From: Brevundimonas fluminis
GTDB lineage: Bacteria; Pseudomonadota; Alphaproteobacteria; Caulobacterales; Caulobacteraceae
Assembly: GCF_003934285.1 (NCBI RefSeq)
Contig: NZ_RQWJ01000001.1
Coordinates: 1-64,000, forward strand
Length of the DNA: 64,000 bases
Direction of reading: 5' to 3'
Shown: positions 38,616 through 47,683 of the stretch, piece by piece
Numbering within the stretch: position 1 is the first letter of the stretch
How the letters are laid out: each line of letters starts with the position of its first letter
Position numbers and translations under genes: made by a program
The notes under the pieces: model-generated
Told to the model about the DNA's origin: nothing
Database searches by the model: none
Seen by the model: the letters and a program-made list of their open reading frames with translations, nothing else

Positions 38616-39569
38616 TCAGTGCGCGGCGTCCGCGGCGGACTTCTTCTTCGGGACCATATGCAGGACGGCCACGACCACCGCGCCGACGGCCAGTCCGACC
38701 ACGGCCGAGGCCGCGGCCCGCGCGATCCAGCCCGTCACCGCTCCCAGTCCCGGCACACCGCCGGCCCAATGCCCGATCGCCTCCACCACGTTCGGGATCA
38801 GGTCGAGATGGTACTCATGCAGCCCGTGCACGATGATGCCGCCGCCGACCCACAGCATCGCCGCCGTGCCGATCGTGGCGAGCGCGCCCAGCACCGCCGG
38901 CATGGCCTTGACCAGCCCGCGTCCCAGGGCCTGGGCCGAGGCGGACGACCGCTCCGTCAGGTGGAGGCCGACGTCGTCCATCTTCACGATCAGCGCGACC
39001 ACGCCGTAGACGCCGACGGTGACCAGCAGGGCCACCACCGCCAGCGCGGCGGCCTGGGTCGCCAGCGGGCGTCCGGCGAGGTCGGCCAGGGCGATGGCCG
39101 TGATCTCGGCCGAGAGGATCAGGTCGGTGCGGATGGCCGATCCGACCATCTCCCTCTCCCGCTCCTCGGAGGACTGGGCCAGCTCGTCGACCGGGACGTC
39201 GCCGTGGTGATGGCCGGCCAGATGCCCCCAGACCTTCTCGGCGGCCTCGAAGCACAGATAGGCGCCGCCGAGCATCAAGAGCGGGGTCAGCGCCCAGGGC
39301 GCGAAGGCGCTGATCAGCAGGGCGCCGGGCAAGAGGAACACGAACTTGTTCTTCAGCGAGCCGATCGCGATCTTTCGCACGATCGGCAGTTCCCGGTCGG
39401 GCGAGAACCCCATGGCGTAGCCGGGCGTCACGGCGGCGTCGTCCACCACCACGCCCGCCGCCTTCATGCTGGCCCGGCCGGCGGCGGCGGAGACGTCGTC
39501 GACCGAGGCGGCGGCCATCTTGGCGATGGTCGCGACGTCGTCGAGAAGGGCGGCGAGTCCTGAGGGCAA
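38616..39569 (-). CDS. DUF808 family inner-membrane protein (YedI-like)
   Basis: This 317-residue multi-pass membrane protein opens with MPSGLAALLDDVATIAKMAA, the DUF808/YedI signature, followed by VDDAAVTPGYAMGFSPDRELPI, GSLKNKF and about six hydrophobic segments (LLPGALLISAFAPWALTPLLML; ITAIALADLAGRPLATQ; AVVGLAVGAVVVAVLHMV). A cytoplasmic acidic stretch near residue 135 contains HHGDVPVDELAQSSEE. Function is unknown; it stands between the atp operon and the divergent TerC gene. Confidence 0.88.
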   Translation of the reverse strand: MPSGLAALLDDVATIAKMAAASVDDVSAAAGRASMKAAGVVVDDAAVTPGYAMGFSPDRELPIVRKIAIGSLKNKFVFLLPGALLISAFAPWALTPLLMLGGAYLCFEAAEKVWGHLAGHHHGDVPVDELAQSSEEREREMVGSAIRTDLILSAEITAIALADLAGRPLATQAAALAVVALLVTVGVYGVVALIVKMDDVGLHLTERSSASAQALGRGLVKAMPAVLGALATIGTAAMLWVGGGIIVHGLHEYHLDLIPNVVEAIGHWAGGVPGLGAVTGWIARAAASAVVGLAVGAVVVAVLHMVPKKKSAADAAH

Positions 39570-39676
39570 GCGTCACCTGCGGGCTGGAGCGGCGGTCCGC
39601 CTTGGCTAGGCGACCCGCGCCGCCGGGTCCAGTGGGGCGGTCAAGGGGGTGCGACGACCTGTGCCGTTCGGTCGCC

Positions 39677-39704
39677 TTGCCGGGCGTCGCACGCGTGCTA
39701 GTCA
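39677..39704 (+). promoter_or_regulatory. Caulobacter-type promoter of the TerC gene
   Basis: TTGCCGG (39677-39683) and GCTAGTCA (39697-39704) are separated by 13 bases, fitting the sigma-73 pattern TTGACGS-N10-14-GCTANAWC. The start site would fall at or next to the ATG at 39711, and no ribosome site intervenes, so the mRNA is probably leaderless. Confidence 0.5.
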
Positions 39705-39710
39705 GCCGGG

Positions 39711-40481
39711 ATGCAAGACATCGCCGTCCTCCTCACCGACCCCGCCGCCTGGGCCGCCCTGATCACGCTCGTGGTCATGGAGGTGGTGCTCGGCATCGAC
39801 AACCTCATCTTCATCTCGATTCTCTCGAACAAGCTGCCGCCCGAGAAGCGCTCCGGCGTCCGCCGGATCGGCATCTCGCTGGCGCTGGTCATGCGTCTGG
39901 TCCTGCTGTCGACCATCGCCTGGATCGTGACGCTGACCGCGCCCGTCTTCGAGGTGATGGGCAACGCCTTCTCCTGGAAGGACATGATCCTGATCGCGGG
40001 CGGCCTGTTCCTGGTGTGGAAGGCGACCAAGGAGATTCACCACTCCGTCGATCCGGCGCACAGCGACGACCTGCTCGAGAAGGACAAGGCGACGGACGTC
40101 GTGATCACCAACGCCGGGTCGGCCATCTTCCAGATCATCCTGATCGACCTGGTCTTCTCGATCGACTCGATCCTGACCGCCGTCGGCATGACCGAACACC
40201 TGCCGATCATGGTCGTGGCGGTTCTGGTCGCCATCGCCGTCATGCTGTTGGCCGCCGACCCGCTCGGCGACTTCATCGACAAGAACCCGACCGTCGTCAT
40301 GCTGGCGCTGGGCTTCCTCCTGATGATCGGCATGGTCCTGATCGCCGAGGGCTTCGGCGCCCACGTGCCCAAGGGCTACATCTACGCGGCCATGGCCTTC
40401 TCGGCCCTGGTCGAGGGCCTCAACATGTGGAGCCGCAGGGCCCAGGCGCGAAAGGCGGCCGCCCGCGACGGCGGCCACTGA
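39711..40481 (+). CDS. TerC family membrane protein
   Basis: This 256-residue protein has about seven membrane helices. The TerC hallmarks are in the first and fourth helices: [21 protein letters not shown] with its acidic pair, and [21 protein letters not shown] with the matching Asp residues. [26 protein letters not shown] is also typical. Members are linked to manganese export, often protecting exported metalloenzymes; older work tied them to tellurite resistance. No yybP-ykoY riboswitch is visible upstream. A terminator follows. Confidence 0.9.
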   Translation: MQDIAVLLTDPAAWAALITLVVMEVVLGIDNLIFISILSNKLPPEKRSGVRRIGISLALVMRLVLLSTIAWIVTLTAPVFEVMGNAFSWKDMILIAGGLFLVWKATKEIHHSVDPAHSDDLLEKDKATDVVITNAGSAIFQIILIDLVFSIDSILTAVGMTEHLPIMVVAVLVAIAVMLLAADPLGDFIDKNPTVVMLALGFLLMIGMVLIAEGFGAHVPKGYIYAAMAFSALVEGLNMWSRRAQARKAAARDGGH

Positions 40482-40507
40482 GCCGCCTCGCCGACGGACA
40501 GGATAAA

Positions 40508-40540
40508 GGCCCCCTCCGTCGCCGGAGGGGGCCTTCTTCG
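40508..40540 (+). terminator. Intrinsic terminator after the TerC gene
   Basis: An 11-bp stem GGCCCCCTCCG / CGGAGGGGGCC with a four-base loop is followed by TTCTTCG. It begins 27 bases after the TerC stop and lies between it and the convergent amidohydrolase gene. Confidence 0.8.
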
Positions 40541-40602
40541 TCTGGACTGGACGGTGTGCAGTCGATGTCCAGCCTTTCGCGGCCGGATCGTCCAAAGGTG
40601 TC

Positions 40603-41940
40603 CTAGCGGCCGTAGGCCGGCGGATAGGCCCCTTCGCCGCCCTGGCGGTAGCGGTCGCGCAGCAGCAGGTTGCGCGCCGTCATCGGCTGTTCCACGCCGC
40701 GAACGAACACCGCCTCGGCCTGCGTCAGCGGCTCGAGAGGGTCGCCGGACCAGATCACGACGTCGGCCTCGGCCCCCGCCGCCAGCGTGCCGAACTGGCC
40801 GTCGAAGCCGAAGATGCGCGCCGGATTGCTGGTGATGGCCGCGATCGCCGCGTCGTGCGGCAGGCCGTGCGACACGGCGTTGCCGGCGTTGTAGCGCGTC
40901 TCGCGGGCGCGGTGGATCGAGCCCTCGTTGCCCTTGATGGCGATGACCACGCCGGCGGCGTGCAGGGCCGCCGCGTTCTGCATCCGCGCGCCGCGCCGCT
41001 CCAGATTTCCGGGCAGATTGGTGATCGGATTGACCAGCACCGGGACCCTCGCCGCCGCGATCTGGTCCGCGACCATCCAGCCTTCCTCGGCCCCGTCCAG
41101 AATGACGCGGATGTTCTCCTCGTCGGCCAGACGCAGGACCTGCAGGATGTCGGAGGCGCGGCTGACCGTGACGATCAGCGGCATGCGCCCTTCGGCCACC
41201 GGGATCAGCGCCTCCAGGTCGGCGCGGGACAGCGACAGGTCGCGCAGGTTCCCCCGCTCATAGGCCGCGCGGTTGCGGGCATAGAGCCGGACCTCGGCCA
41301 TCGTCTCCTTGAACAGGGTGAACTCGGCGCCGCGGGCGCCGCCCGCCACGCCGGCCCCGGCGTCCCCGAAGGGCGCGACCATGGCCACGCGCGGGCGCAC
41401 CAGAATCTCGGTCCCCTGTCCCAGGTGGATGACGGCCGCCTGTCCGGCGAACAGGCCCGGCGTATGGAACCCGCCCTGACCGGCGCCTGCGGTGTCTTCC
41501 TCGTGGTAGTGGCCGCCCGACGAGCCGGGGTGGTTCGGCACCACGACCGCGCGGGTCACGCCGCCGAGGCGCGCCGTCGGCAGGGTGATCGACCAGGGGT
41601 CGAGGCCGTAGGAGACGTCGAAGGCCGCGCTGAGGGTGTTCGAGGCGTTCCTCAGGTCGTCGCCGACCGAAGACACTTCAGAGCCCCCCAGGCCGGAATC
41701 GACCGCGACGATGCCGGGCGTCACCACCTTGCCGGCGGCGTTCACCACGCGGGCGCCCGACGGCGCGCCCCCCGTCCCGACCGAGACGATGCGGCCGTCG
41801 CGCATGACGACGGTGCCGTTCTCGATCACGGACGTGCCGGTGTGGACGCGGCCGCCGACGATGGCGGTGACCTCCTGCGCGAGGGCGGGCCCGGCCACGG
41901 CCATCACGGCGGCGGCCATCAGAAGGGTGCGGCGGATCAT
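40603..41940 (-). CDS. Amidohydrolase-like exported protein lacking the HxH motif
   Basis: The ATG at 41940 gives 445 residues with a signal peptide (1-22, AVMAVAGPALAQ). The fold is that of the imidazolonepropionase/dihydroorotase branch: IVGGRVHTGTSVIENGTVVMRDGRIVSVG at the start and ITSNPARIFGFDGQFGTLAAGAEADVVIW at the end. Where active enzymes have PGLIDxHxH, this one reads PGIVAVDSGLGG, so the first two metal ligands are missing. It overlaps the upstream, intact homolog by one base (TGATG), so the two may form a complex with one inactive chain. Confidence 0.82.
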   Translation of the reverse strand: MIRRTLLMAAAVMAVAGPALAQEVTAIVGGRVHTGTSVIENGTVVMRDGRIVSVGTGGAPSGARVVNAAGKVVTPGIVAVDSGLGGSEVSSVGDDLRNASNTLSAAFDVSYGLDPWSITLPTARLGGVTRAVVVPNHPGSSGGHYHEEDTAGAGQGGFHTPGLFAGQAAVIHLGQGTEILVRPRVAMVAPFGDAGAGVAGGARGAEFTLFKETMAEVRLYARNRAAYERGNLRDLSLSRADLEALIPVAEGRMPLIVTVSRASDILQVLRLADEENIRVILDGAEEGWMVADQIAAARVPVLVNPITNLPGNLERRGARMQNAAALHAAGVVIAIKGNEGSIHRARETRYNAGNAVSHGLPHDAAIAAITSNPARIFGFDGQFGTLAAGAEADVVIWSGDPLEPLTQAEAVFVRGVEQPMTARNLLLRDRYRQGGEGAYPPAYGR

Positions 41941-43406
41941 CAGCGGGCTCCCTGGCGGACGCCGGCGGCCGTCTGGCCGTGGCCGGGCTGGCCCAGTTCG
42001 AAGTCGGACAGCGGCTGGAAGTTCGGGTCGGCGCGGTCGAAGGCCAGGCCGCCGTCGACGTAGACCTGGTCGGCGCGGGCATAGACGCTGAACGGATTGG
42101 CGCTCCAGATCACCACGTCGGCGCGCTTGCCGGCCTCCAGCGAGCCCGTCTGGTCGTCGATGCCGATGGCGCGCGCCGCATTCGACGTGATCCAGCTGAT
42201 GGCGTGCTCCTCGGTGATGGTCATCCCGGCGCGGCGTCCGGCGGCGACCGCGGCGGCCGCCTCCTGGTTCAGGCGCTGCGTCAGCTCGGCGTCGTCGGAG
42301 TGGACCACGGCGCAGCCGCCTTCCGGCGCGTCGACCAGGGCGACGTTCTCCTCGATGCCGTCGAGGCTCTCCATCTTGAAGCCCCACCAGCCCGTCCACA
42401 TGGCCGCGCAGATGTTCTCCCGCGCCAGCAACGGCGCGACCTTGTAGGCTTCGGTGGCGTGGTGGAAGGTCGTGATCCTGTAGCCGAACTCCCGCGACAT
42501 ATCGATCATCAGCGCCATCTCGTCGCCGCGATAGCAGTGGTTCTGGATCAGGATCGATCCGTCCAGCACCCCCACCAGGGTGTCGAGCTCGAGGTTCCGC
42601 GTCGGCGGCGTCCCCTCCCCCGTCTCGCGCCACTTGTCCCACTTCTCCTTGTAATCGCGGGCGGAAATGAAGGCGGCGCGGTAGCCGGCCATGTTGCCCA
42701 TGCCCGTCGCGGGCGAGGAGTTGCGGTTGCCGTAGACGCGGCTGGGATTTTCCCCGCAGGCCATCTTCACGGTGTAGGGCGCGCCCGGGAACTTCATGCC
42801 CTGCATGGTCACCGAGGGGACGTTGCGCAGGGTGACTCCGCGGCCGCCGAACAGGTTGGCGGAGCCGGGCAGGATGTGAAGCGTCGTCACGCCCCCCGCG
42901 CGCGCCGTGTTGAAACCGGGGTCCTGCGGCCAGACGGAGTGCTCGGCCCAGACTTCGGCCGTGTTGGGCTGGGTCGCCTCGTTGCCGTCGCTCATGCCGG
43001 TCACGCCCGGCGAGGGATAGACGCCGAGGTGGCTGTGCACGTCGATGATGCCCGGCGTGACGAAGCGGCCGCGGGCGTCGACCACGCGATGCCCGCCCGG
43101 AACCGGGGTCGAGGCGTCGCCGACGGCGGCGATCTTGCCGTCCGTCAAGATGACGACGCCGTTCTCGATCCTGCGGCCCGCGCCGTCGAACACGGTGCCG
43201 CCGACGATGGCCATGTTCTCGCGCGGCAGGCCGCGATAGGTCGAGGGGTAGGGATCGGCGACGGTGGCGGGGTCCAGCCCCTCGGCCATGGCCTTGCGCT
43301 CGCGCGGCGCCTCGGTCGCCTCGCCGGAATCGGACGACCCCGTGGTGGCGCAGGCGCACAGCGCCAGCGCGGCCAGGCTGACGCCCAGCAGGGAAACGGA
43401 CTTCAT
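41940..43406 (-). CDS. Amidohydrolase family lipoprotein
   Basis: This 488-residue secreted metal-dependent hydrolase has a lipoprotein signal (LALCAC, Cys19) and a Ser/Glu-rich linker. The metal-binding HxH sits in PGIIDVHSHLGVYP, later ligand histidines may be QNHCYR and TTFHHATEAY, and the catalytic Asp in VVHSDDAELTQR. The closing ITSNAARAIGIDDQTGSLEAGKRADVVIW is conserved. Such pairs are often annotated as peptidase- or imidazolonepropionase-like; the substrate is unknown. It is the first gene of the two-gene unit. Confidence 0.87.
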   Translation of the reverse strand: MKSVSLLGVSLAALALCACATTGSSDSGEATEAPRERKAMAEGLDPATVADPYPSTYRGLPRENMAIVGGTVFDGAGRRIENGVVILTDGKIAAVGDASTPVPGGHRVVDARGRFVTPGIIDVHSHLGVYPSPGVTGMSDGNEATQPNTAEVWAEHSVWPQDPGFNTARAGGVTTLHILPGSANLFGGRGVTLRNVPSVTMQGMKFPGAPYTVKMACGENPSRVYGNRNSSPATGMGNMAGYRAAFISARDYKEKWDKWRETGEGTPPTRNLELDTLVGVLDGSILIQNHCYRGDEMALMIDMSREFGYRITTFHHATEAYKVAPLLARENICAAMWTGWWGFKMESLDGIEENVALVDAPEGGCAVVHSDDAELTQRLNQEAAAAVAAGRRAGMTITEEHAISWITSNAARAIGIDDQTGSLEAGKRADVVIWSANPFSVYARADQVYVDGGLAFDRADPNFQPLSDFELGQPGHGQTAAGVRQGAR

Positions 43407-43489
43407 GCGGAACCCCCGAACGGTCGACCCCCTCGGCCGAGGCGGGGATTACAAGGGCGTCCGGCCCCGCGCGTCGAGGCCCGATTTCA

Positions 43490-43780
43490 TTACAAGTCGG
43501 TAAGGCGCCGCCGGATCGCCTCCGCGCCGAGCCCCCGGACCTCGAGCCGCTTCGATCGGCCGCGCCCTCCGGCGGCCAGGGTCACGGCCGAAGCCGGAAC
43601 CCCCAGCCTGTCCGAGATCAGCCGGACGAGCGCGTCGTTGGCCTCGCCGTCGACGGGCCGGGCGCGCACGCGGACACGCAAGACCGCCCGTCCCGCGCCG
43701 TCCTGTTGCCATCCGTCGACGTCGTCCCTCGCGGCGCCGGGTTTCAGCATCACCGCGAGGATGCCGACGTCGTCAGCCAA
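43490..43780 (-). CDS. DUF167/YggU family protein
   Basis: This 96-residue protein matches the DUF167 (YggU) fold: LAVMLKPGAARDDVDGW, the conserved RVRARPVDGEANDALVRLISDRL with its VDGxAN motif, and LAAGGRGRSKRLEV. The family is widespread, with a known structure but no established function. Its start overlaps the end of etfA by eight bases, so it is the last gene of etfBA. Confidence 0.88.
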   Translation of the reverse strand: MADDVGILAVMLKPGAARDDVDGWQQDGAGRAVLRVRVRARPVDGEANDALVRLISDRLGVPASAVTLAAGGRGRSKRLEVRGLGAEAIRRRLTDL

Positions 43781-44702
43781 GAGCCTTCATCAGCTCCGGC
43801 ACGGCGGTCTTGTAGTCGGCCACCAGGCCATAGTCCGCGACCTGGAAGATCGGAGCGTCGGCGTCCTTGTTGATGGCGACGATGACCTTGGAGTCCTTCA
43901 TGCCGGCCAGATGCTGGATGGCGCCGGAGATGCCGATGGCGATGTAAAGCTGCGGCGCCACCACCTTGCCGGTCTGACCGACCTGATAGTCGTTCGGCGC
44001 ATAGCCGGCGTCCACGGCGGCGCGGCTGGCGCCCACGGCGGCGCCCAGCTTGTCGGCCAGCGGATCCATGACGGCGTGGAACTCCTCGGCCGAGCCCAGG
44101 GCGCGGCCTCCCGAGACGACGATCTTCGCGGCGCCCAGTTCGGGGCGGTCCGACTTGATCATCTCCTCGGAGACGAAGTCGGTCCCGGGCGCCTCGCCTC
44201 CCGCCACGGTCTCGACCGCGGCCGAGCCGCCGGAGGCGGCGGCGTCGAACGCGGTCGGGCGCACGGTGATGACCTTCTTCGCGTCAGAGCTCTGGATCGT
44301 TTCCAGCGCGTTGCCCGCATAGATCGGGCGCACGAAGGTGTCGGGCGAGACGACCTCGACGATGTCGGAGATCGGCGCCACGTCCAGCTTGGCGGCCAGA
44401 CGCGGGGCGAAATTCTTCCCGTCCATGTTGGCGGGCGTCAGGATGGCGTCGTAGCCGCCGGCCAGGGGCAGCACGGTCGCCTCGACGGCCTCGGCCAGGG
44501 TCTTGCCCAGTTCGGCGCTCTCGGCCAGCAGCACCTTGCGCACGCCGGAGATCTTCGCGGCCGAGTCGGCGGCCGCCTTCGCGCCCTGCCCGACCACCAG
44601 CACGTCGACCTCGCCGCCGAGCTTCGAGGCGGCGGTCACGGTCTTGGCGGTGGTGTCGCGGACGGCGGTTCCGTCGTGATCGGCGATGACGAGAACGGCC
44701 AT
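43773..44702 (-). CDS. etfA: Electron transfer flavoprotein alpha subunit
   Basis: This 309-residue FAD-binding subunit passes electrons from acyl-CoA dehydrogenases to ETF:quinone oxidoreductase. The FAD domain has the family signature [20 protein letters not shown] followed by [31 protein letters not shown] and [21 protein letters not shown]. Start and end are canonical ([11 protein letters not shown]). The ATG overlaps the etfB stop, as usual for this pair. Confidence 0.97.
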   Translation of the reverse strand: MAVLVIADHDGTAVRDTTAKTVTAASKLGGEVDVLVVGQGAKAAADSAAKISGVRKVLLAESAELGKTLAEAVEATVLPLAGGYDAILTPANMDGKNFAPRLAAKLDVAPISDIVEVVSPDTFVRPIYAGNALETIQSSDAKKVITVRPTAFDAAASGGSAAVETVAGGEAPGTDFVSEEMIKSDRPELGAAKIVVSGGRALGSAEEFHAVMDPLADKLGAAVGASRAAVDAGYAPNDYQVGQTGKVVAPQLYIAIGISGAIQHLAGMKDSKVIVAINKDADAPIFQVADYGLVADYKTAVPELMKALG

Positions 44703-45466
44703 TACAGCACCCCCTTCGACTTCAGCTTGGCCACCAGTTCGGCGGCGTCGGCGACCTTCTCGCCCGCCGACCGCTTCGGCGGCTCGGTGACCTTCAGCAC
44801 CTTCAGGCGCGGCGCGGCGTCGACGCCGTAGTCGGCGACCGTCTTCGTGACGATCTCCTTCTTCTTGGCCTTCATGATGTTGGGCAGGGAGGCATAGCGC
44901 GGCGTGTTCAGGCGCAGGTCGACGGTGACCACCGCCGGCAGCCGGCTGGCCACGGTCTGGACGCCGCCGTCGACCTCACGGGTCACGGTCGCCTTGCCGT
45001 CGCCGATCTCGAGCTTGGCGGCGAACGTCGCCTGGGGCCAGTCCAGCAGGGCGGCCAGCATCTGGCCCACGGCGTTGTTGTCGCCGTCGATCGACTGCTT
45101 GCCCATCAGGACCAGGTCCGGCTTCTCCTCTTCGACCACCGCCTTCAGCACCTTGGCGACGGCCAGCGGCTCCAGATCGGCGTCGGACTGGATCAGGATG
45201 CCGCGGTCCGCGCCGATGGCCAGCGCCGTGCGGATCGTCTCCTGCGCCTGGGCCGGGCCGATGGAGACCACGACGATCTCGGTCGCCGTGCCGGCAGCGT
45301 GGCCGCCCTTGCCCTCCTGCATGCGCACCGCCTCCTCGACCGCGATCTCGCAGAAGGGGTTCATGCTCATCTTGACGTTGGCCAGATCGACGCCCGTCTG
45401 GTCCGCCTTCACGCGGGCCTTGACGTTGGAGTCGATCACCCGCTTGACGGGGACGAGAACCTTCAT
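44702..45466 (-). CDS. etfB: Electron transfer flavoprotein beta subunit
   Basis: The ATG at 45466 gives [20 protein letters not shown], the standard start, and 254 residues; an ATG four codons earlier (45478) is possible. The AMP-binding region and the recognition loop that docks dehydrogenases ([20 protein letters not shown], then [20 protein letters not shown] and [20 protein letters not shown] with [10 protein letters not shown]) are intact. ETF links fatty acid and branched amino acid oxidation to respiration. Confidence 0.96.
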   Translation of the reverse strand: MKVLVPVKRVIDSNVKARVKADQTGVDLANVKMSMNPFCEIAVEEAVRMQEGKGGHAAGTATEIVVVSIGPAQAQETIRTALAIGADRGILIQSDADLEPLAVAKVLKAVVEEEKPDLVLMGKQSIDGDNNAVGQMLAALLDWPQATFAAKLEIGDGKATVTREVDGGVQTVASRLPAVVTVDLRLNTPRYASLPNIMKAKKKEIVTKTVADYGVDAAPRLKVLKVTEPPKRSAGEKVADAAELVAKLKSKGVL

Positions 45467-45561
45467 GGGGTCATCCATGGAAATGCCGAAATCAGGCGCG
45501 AGGGATTGGACCGCGCGCCCCGGCCTGTCAACGTGACCCGAGGTAACGTGCCGGAGAGCCC

Positions 45562-45903
45562 ATGCACCGCCTGCTGACCTTCAAGCGCCTGAGCGTCATC
45601 TTCCTGTCGGCCTTCGCCGCCTGCTTCGCCCTGATCCTCGCCTACGAGCATTTCGTGAGGGCGCCGGGCGAGCGCTGCGAGGAACAGGGCAAGTGGTGGG
45701 ACCGTGAGGGCCGCGTCTGCGCCCAGCCCATCTCCATCGCAGAGATCACCGGCCGGCCCCTCGGCGTCAGCCGCGAGGAGGCCTCGCGGCAGAAGAACCG
45801 CGAGCTCGTCTCCATCGAGCGTCAGCTGGCGGCCAACGAGAAGGCCGTCGCCGCCGACGCCGACCGTCAGCGCGCCGCGCTGGAAGCCCAGGAAGGCCGC
45901 TGA
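45562..45903 (+). CDS. Hypothetical membrane-anchored protein
   Basis: This 113-residue protein has one N-terminal membrane helix (about 10-27, [19 protein letters not shown]), then a short periplasmic domain with a Cys pair ([21 protein letters not shown]) that could form a disulfide, and a C-terminal Arg/Ala/Glu-rich helix (about 75-113) likely to form a coiled coil. No family is recognised. It is divergent from etfB and convergent with the adenosyltransferase gene. Confidence 0.65.
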   Translation: MHRLLTFKRLSVIFLSAFAACFALILAYEHFVRAPGERCEEQGKWWDREGRVCAQPISIAEITGRPLGVSREEASRQKNRELVSIERQLAANEKAVAADADRQRAALEAQEGR

Positions 45904-45904
45904 T

Positions 45905-46477
45905 CTAGCGCGTCGCGCCGGGAACCCACTTCACGTCGTCCGCGCCGTTGGCGTTGGCGCGGCGTGCGGCGACGAACAGCCAGTCGGACAGGCGGTTGAG
46001 ATAGCGGAGGGCCGCCGGCGTCGCGGCGTGCCCGGCCTCGATCATGCCCACGGCTTCCCGCTCGGCCCGCCGCGCCACGGTGCGCGCCAGATGCAGATGC
46101 GCCGCCAGGGCCGAGCCGCCGGGCAGGATGAAGCTGTCGAGAGGCTTCAGGCTCTCGTTCATGACGTCGATCTCGGACTCCAGCCGCTCGACCTGGGCGT
46201 CGACGATGCGCAGGGCCTCCCACTTCGGCGCGGGCTCGGACGGGGTCGCCAGGTCCGCCCCCAGGTCGAACAGCTCGTTCTGGATCCGGCCCAGCGCCGC
46301 GTCGATGCGGTCGTTCTGACCGGAGTGCAGGCGGGCCACGCCGATCACCGAGTTCAGCTCGTCCACAGTGCCGTAGGCGGCCACCCGCGGACTGGTCTTG
46401 GAGATCGGGTCTCCGGTCGCCAGCCGCGTCGTGCCGTCGTCGCCGGTGCGGGTGTAGATGCGGTTCAGCGTGACCAC
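45905..46477 (-). CDS. PduO-type cob(I)alamin adenosyltransferase
   Basis: The GTG at 46477 gives a 190-residue protein beginning MVTLNRIYTRTGDDGTT, the exact family start with the ATP-binding loop; an ATG at 46507 would add ten residues and overlap the neighbouring gene. Other conserved parts are AAYGTVDELNSVIG, FDLGADLATP, FILPGGSALAAHLHLARTV and the C-terminal RYLNRLSDWLFVAARR. It attaches the adenosyl group to cobalamin, probably for methylmalonyl-CoA mutase or a B12-dependent ribonucleotide reductase. Confidence 0.93.
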   Translation of the reverse strand: MVTLNRIYTRTGDDGTTRLATGDPISKTSPRVAAYGTVDELNSVIGVARLHSGQNDRIDAALGRIQNELFDLGADLATPSEPAPKWEALRIVDAQVERLESEIDVMNESLKPLDSFILPGGSALAAHLHLARTVARRAEREAVGMIEAGHAATPAALRYLNRLSDWLFVAARRANANGADDVKWVPGATR

Positions 46478-46479
46478 GT

Positions 46480-46683
46480 TCAGCCGCCCTGGGTTGATTT
46501 CCACCACATGCCGGCCACGAGCAGGAGGATGGCCACGGCCTGCAGCGCCACGCGCAGCCGCATCAGCTTGTTGGATCGCGACCGCGCGCCCTCGTCGGTC
46601 TGGTAGAGCGACCGGATGCCGAAGCCGAGCGTGACCGCCACCGCCCCGATGGCGAGAAGGGTGAGGATGTCGAACAGGTCCAT
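46480..46683 (-). CDS. Twin-transmembrane small protein (HIG1-like)
   Basis: This 67-residue protein has two membrane helices (ILTLLAIGAVAVTLGFGI and LRVALQAVAILLLVAGMWW) joined by a polar loop with QTDEGARSRSNKLMRLR. Such twin-helix proteins, related to HIG1, accompany the adenosyltransferase in many Alphaproteobacteria and may stabilise respiratory complexes; that role is inferred from the family. It ends two bases before the adenosyltransferase start. Confidence 0.72.
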   Translation of the reverse strand: MDLFDILTLLAIGAVAVTLGFGIRSLYQTDEGARSRSNKLMRLRVALQAVAILLLVAGMWWKSTQGG

Positions 46684-46895
46684 GACGTCAGTCTAGGCCC
46701 GTTCCGTCGGCATGGCCACGCGTGCGACTCTTCGACAAGGCCTTGAAAAACTTACGTTAGGGAAGTGGAAAGTGTGGCGCGACGGCCGCAGACGGCCCGC
46801 TTTCGACCGGAATCACCGCCCCGTTCAGCCGTCCGTCACCCCCTTGCCCCCAATATGTCGGAACCTTCGGCGGAGCTCGCGGCTTGGAAAGGGCC

Positions 46896-47606
46896 ATGCT
46901 CATGCGACTGAAATCCCTGTTCGGCCGGGTCTGCGTCCCCGACGCCCTGGACATGGAGGAACACTACCGGACCGACGCGGAGAAGACCGCGGATCTGGTG
47001 GTGCACGTGGTCGGCCTGACGCTGGCGGCCGTCGGCGGCGTGGTGCTGGCCGTGCTGGCCGCCATCTACTCCGGCGTCGGCGCGGTGGTCTCGACCGCAG
47101 TCTACGCCCTGTGCCTGATCGCCATGCTGGTCGCCTCGACCGTGTACAACCAGACCCGCCCCTGCGCCGCGCGGCCGGTGCTGCGGCGGCTCGACGAGGC
47201 GGCGATCTTCCTGATGATCGCGGGCAGCTACACCCCGTTCACGACCCAGAGGTTCGAGGGCGGCTGGGCCGTCGGCTTCACGCTTCTGGTCTGGGCGCTG
47301 GGCATCGGCGGCGCGCTGGCCAAGCTGTGGGCGCCGCGCCTGTCGGACGCGATCTGGAGCGCGGTCTACGTCGCCTTCGGCTGGCTGGCGGTGTTCGCGC
47401 TGAAGCCCATGCTCGACACGGTGCATCCCGCCGCGCTGATCCTGCTCGTGATCGGCGGCCTGATCTACACCGCCGGGGTCTTCGTCTTCATCAGTCCCAA
47501 GGTGAAGTTCCGCCGCGCCATCTGGCACGGCTTCGTGGTCACCGGCGCCACCGTGCACTGGGCCGCGGTGCTGGTCGGCGTGGTGCTGGCCCCGGCGATG
47601 GCCTGA
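46896..47606 (+). CDS. Hemolysin III family (PAQR-like) membrane protein
   Basis: The ATG at 46896 gives about 236 residues; 46902 and an upstream TTG at 46884 are alternatives. Seven membrane helices include the family motifs EKTADLVVHVVGLTLAAVGG with its His, MLVASTVYNQTRP, RRLDEAAIFLMIAGSYTPF and a C-terminal HGFVVTGATVHWAAV His pair. PAQR/HlyIII proteins are predicted metal-dependent membrane hydrolases (YqfA-like). The 210 bases before it contain no other clear gene. Confidence 0.88.
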   Translation: MLMRLKSLFGRVCVPDALDMEEHYRTDAEKTADLVVHVVGLTLAAVGGVVLAVLAAIYSGVGAVVSTAVYALCLIAMLVASTVYNQTRPCAARPVLRRLDEAAIFLMIAGSYTPFTTQRFEGGWAVGFTLLVWALGIGGALAKLWAPRLSDAIWSAVYVAFGWLAVFALKPMLDTVHPAALILLVIGGLIYTAGVFVFISPKVKFRRAIWHGFVVTGATVHWAAVLVGVVLAPAMA

Positions 47607-47637
47607 CGCCACGGAAGGGTTCAGGCTGGCGTCCGGC

Positions 47638-47660
47638 GCCGCACTGCGGAATAGTGCGGC
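47638..47660 (+). promoter_or_regulatory. Possible PhaR operator
   Basis: An 8-bp inverted repeat, GCCGCACT / AGTGCGGC with a seven-base spacer, lies 23 bases before phaR. PhaR proteins repress their own genes through TGC/GCA-rich sites, so autoregulation is plausible but unproven. Confidence 0.4.
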
Positions 47661-47683
47661 CCAAGACATGAGGGGAACGCCGC

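Noticed and set aside
39570..39710. yybP-ykoY manganese riboswitch before the TerC gene
   Set aside because: None of the conserved loop sequences is visible, and the predicted promoter leaves no room for a leader.
46712..46883. Possible short gene starting ATGGCCACGCG before hemolysin III
   Set aside because: The frame runs on into the hemolysin III gene in another frame, has no recognisable motif and no ribosome site.
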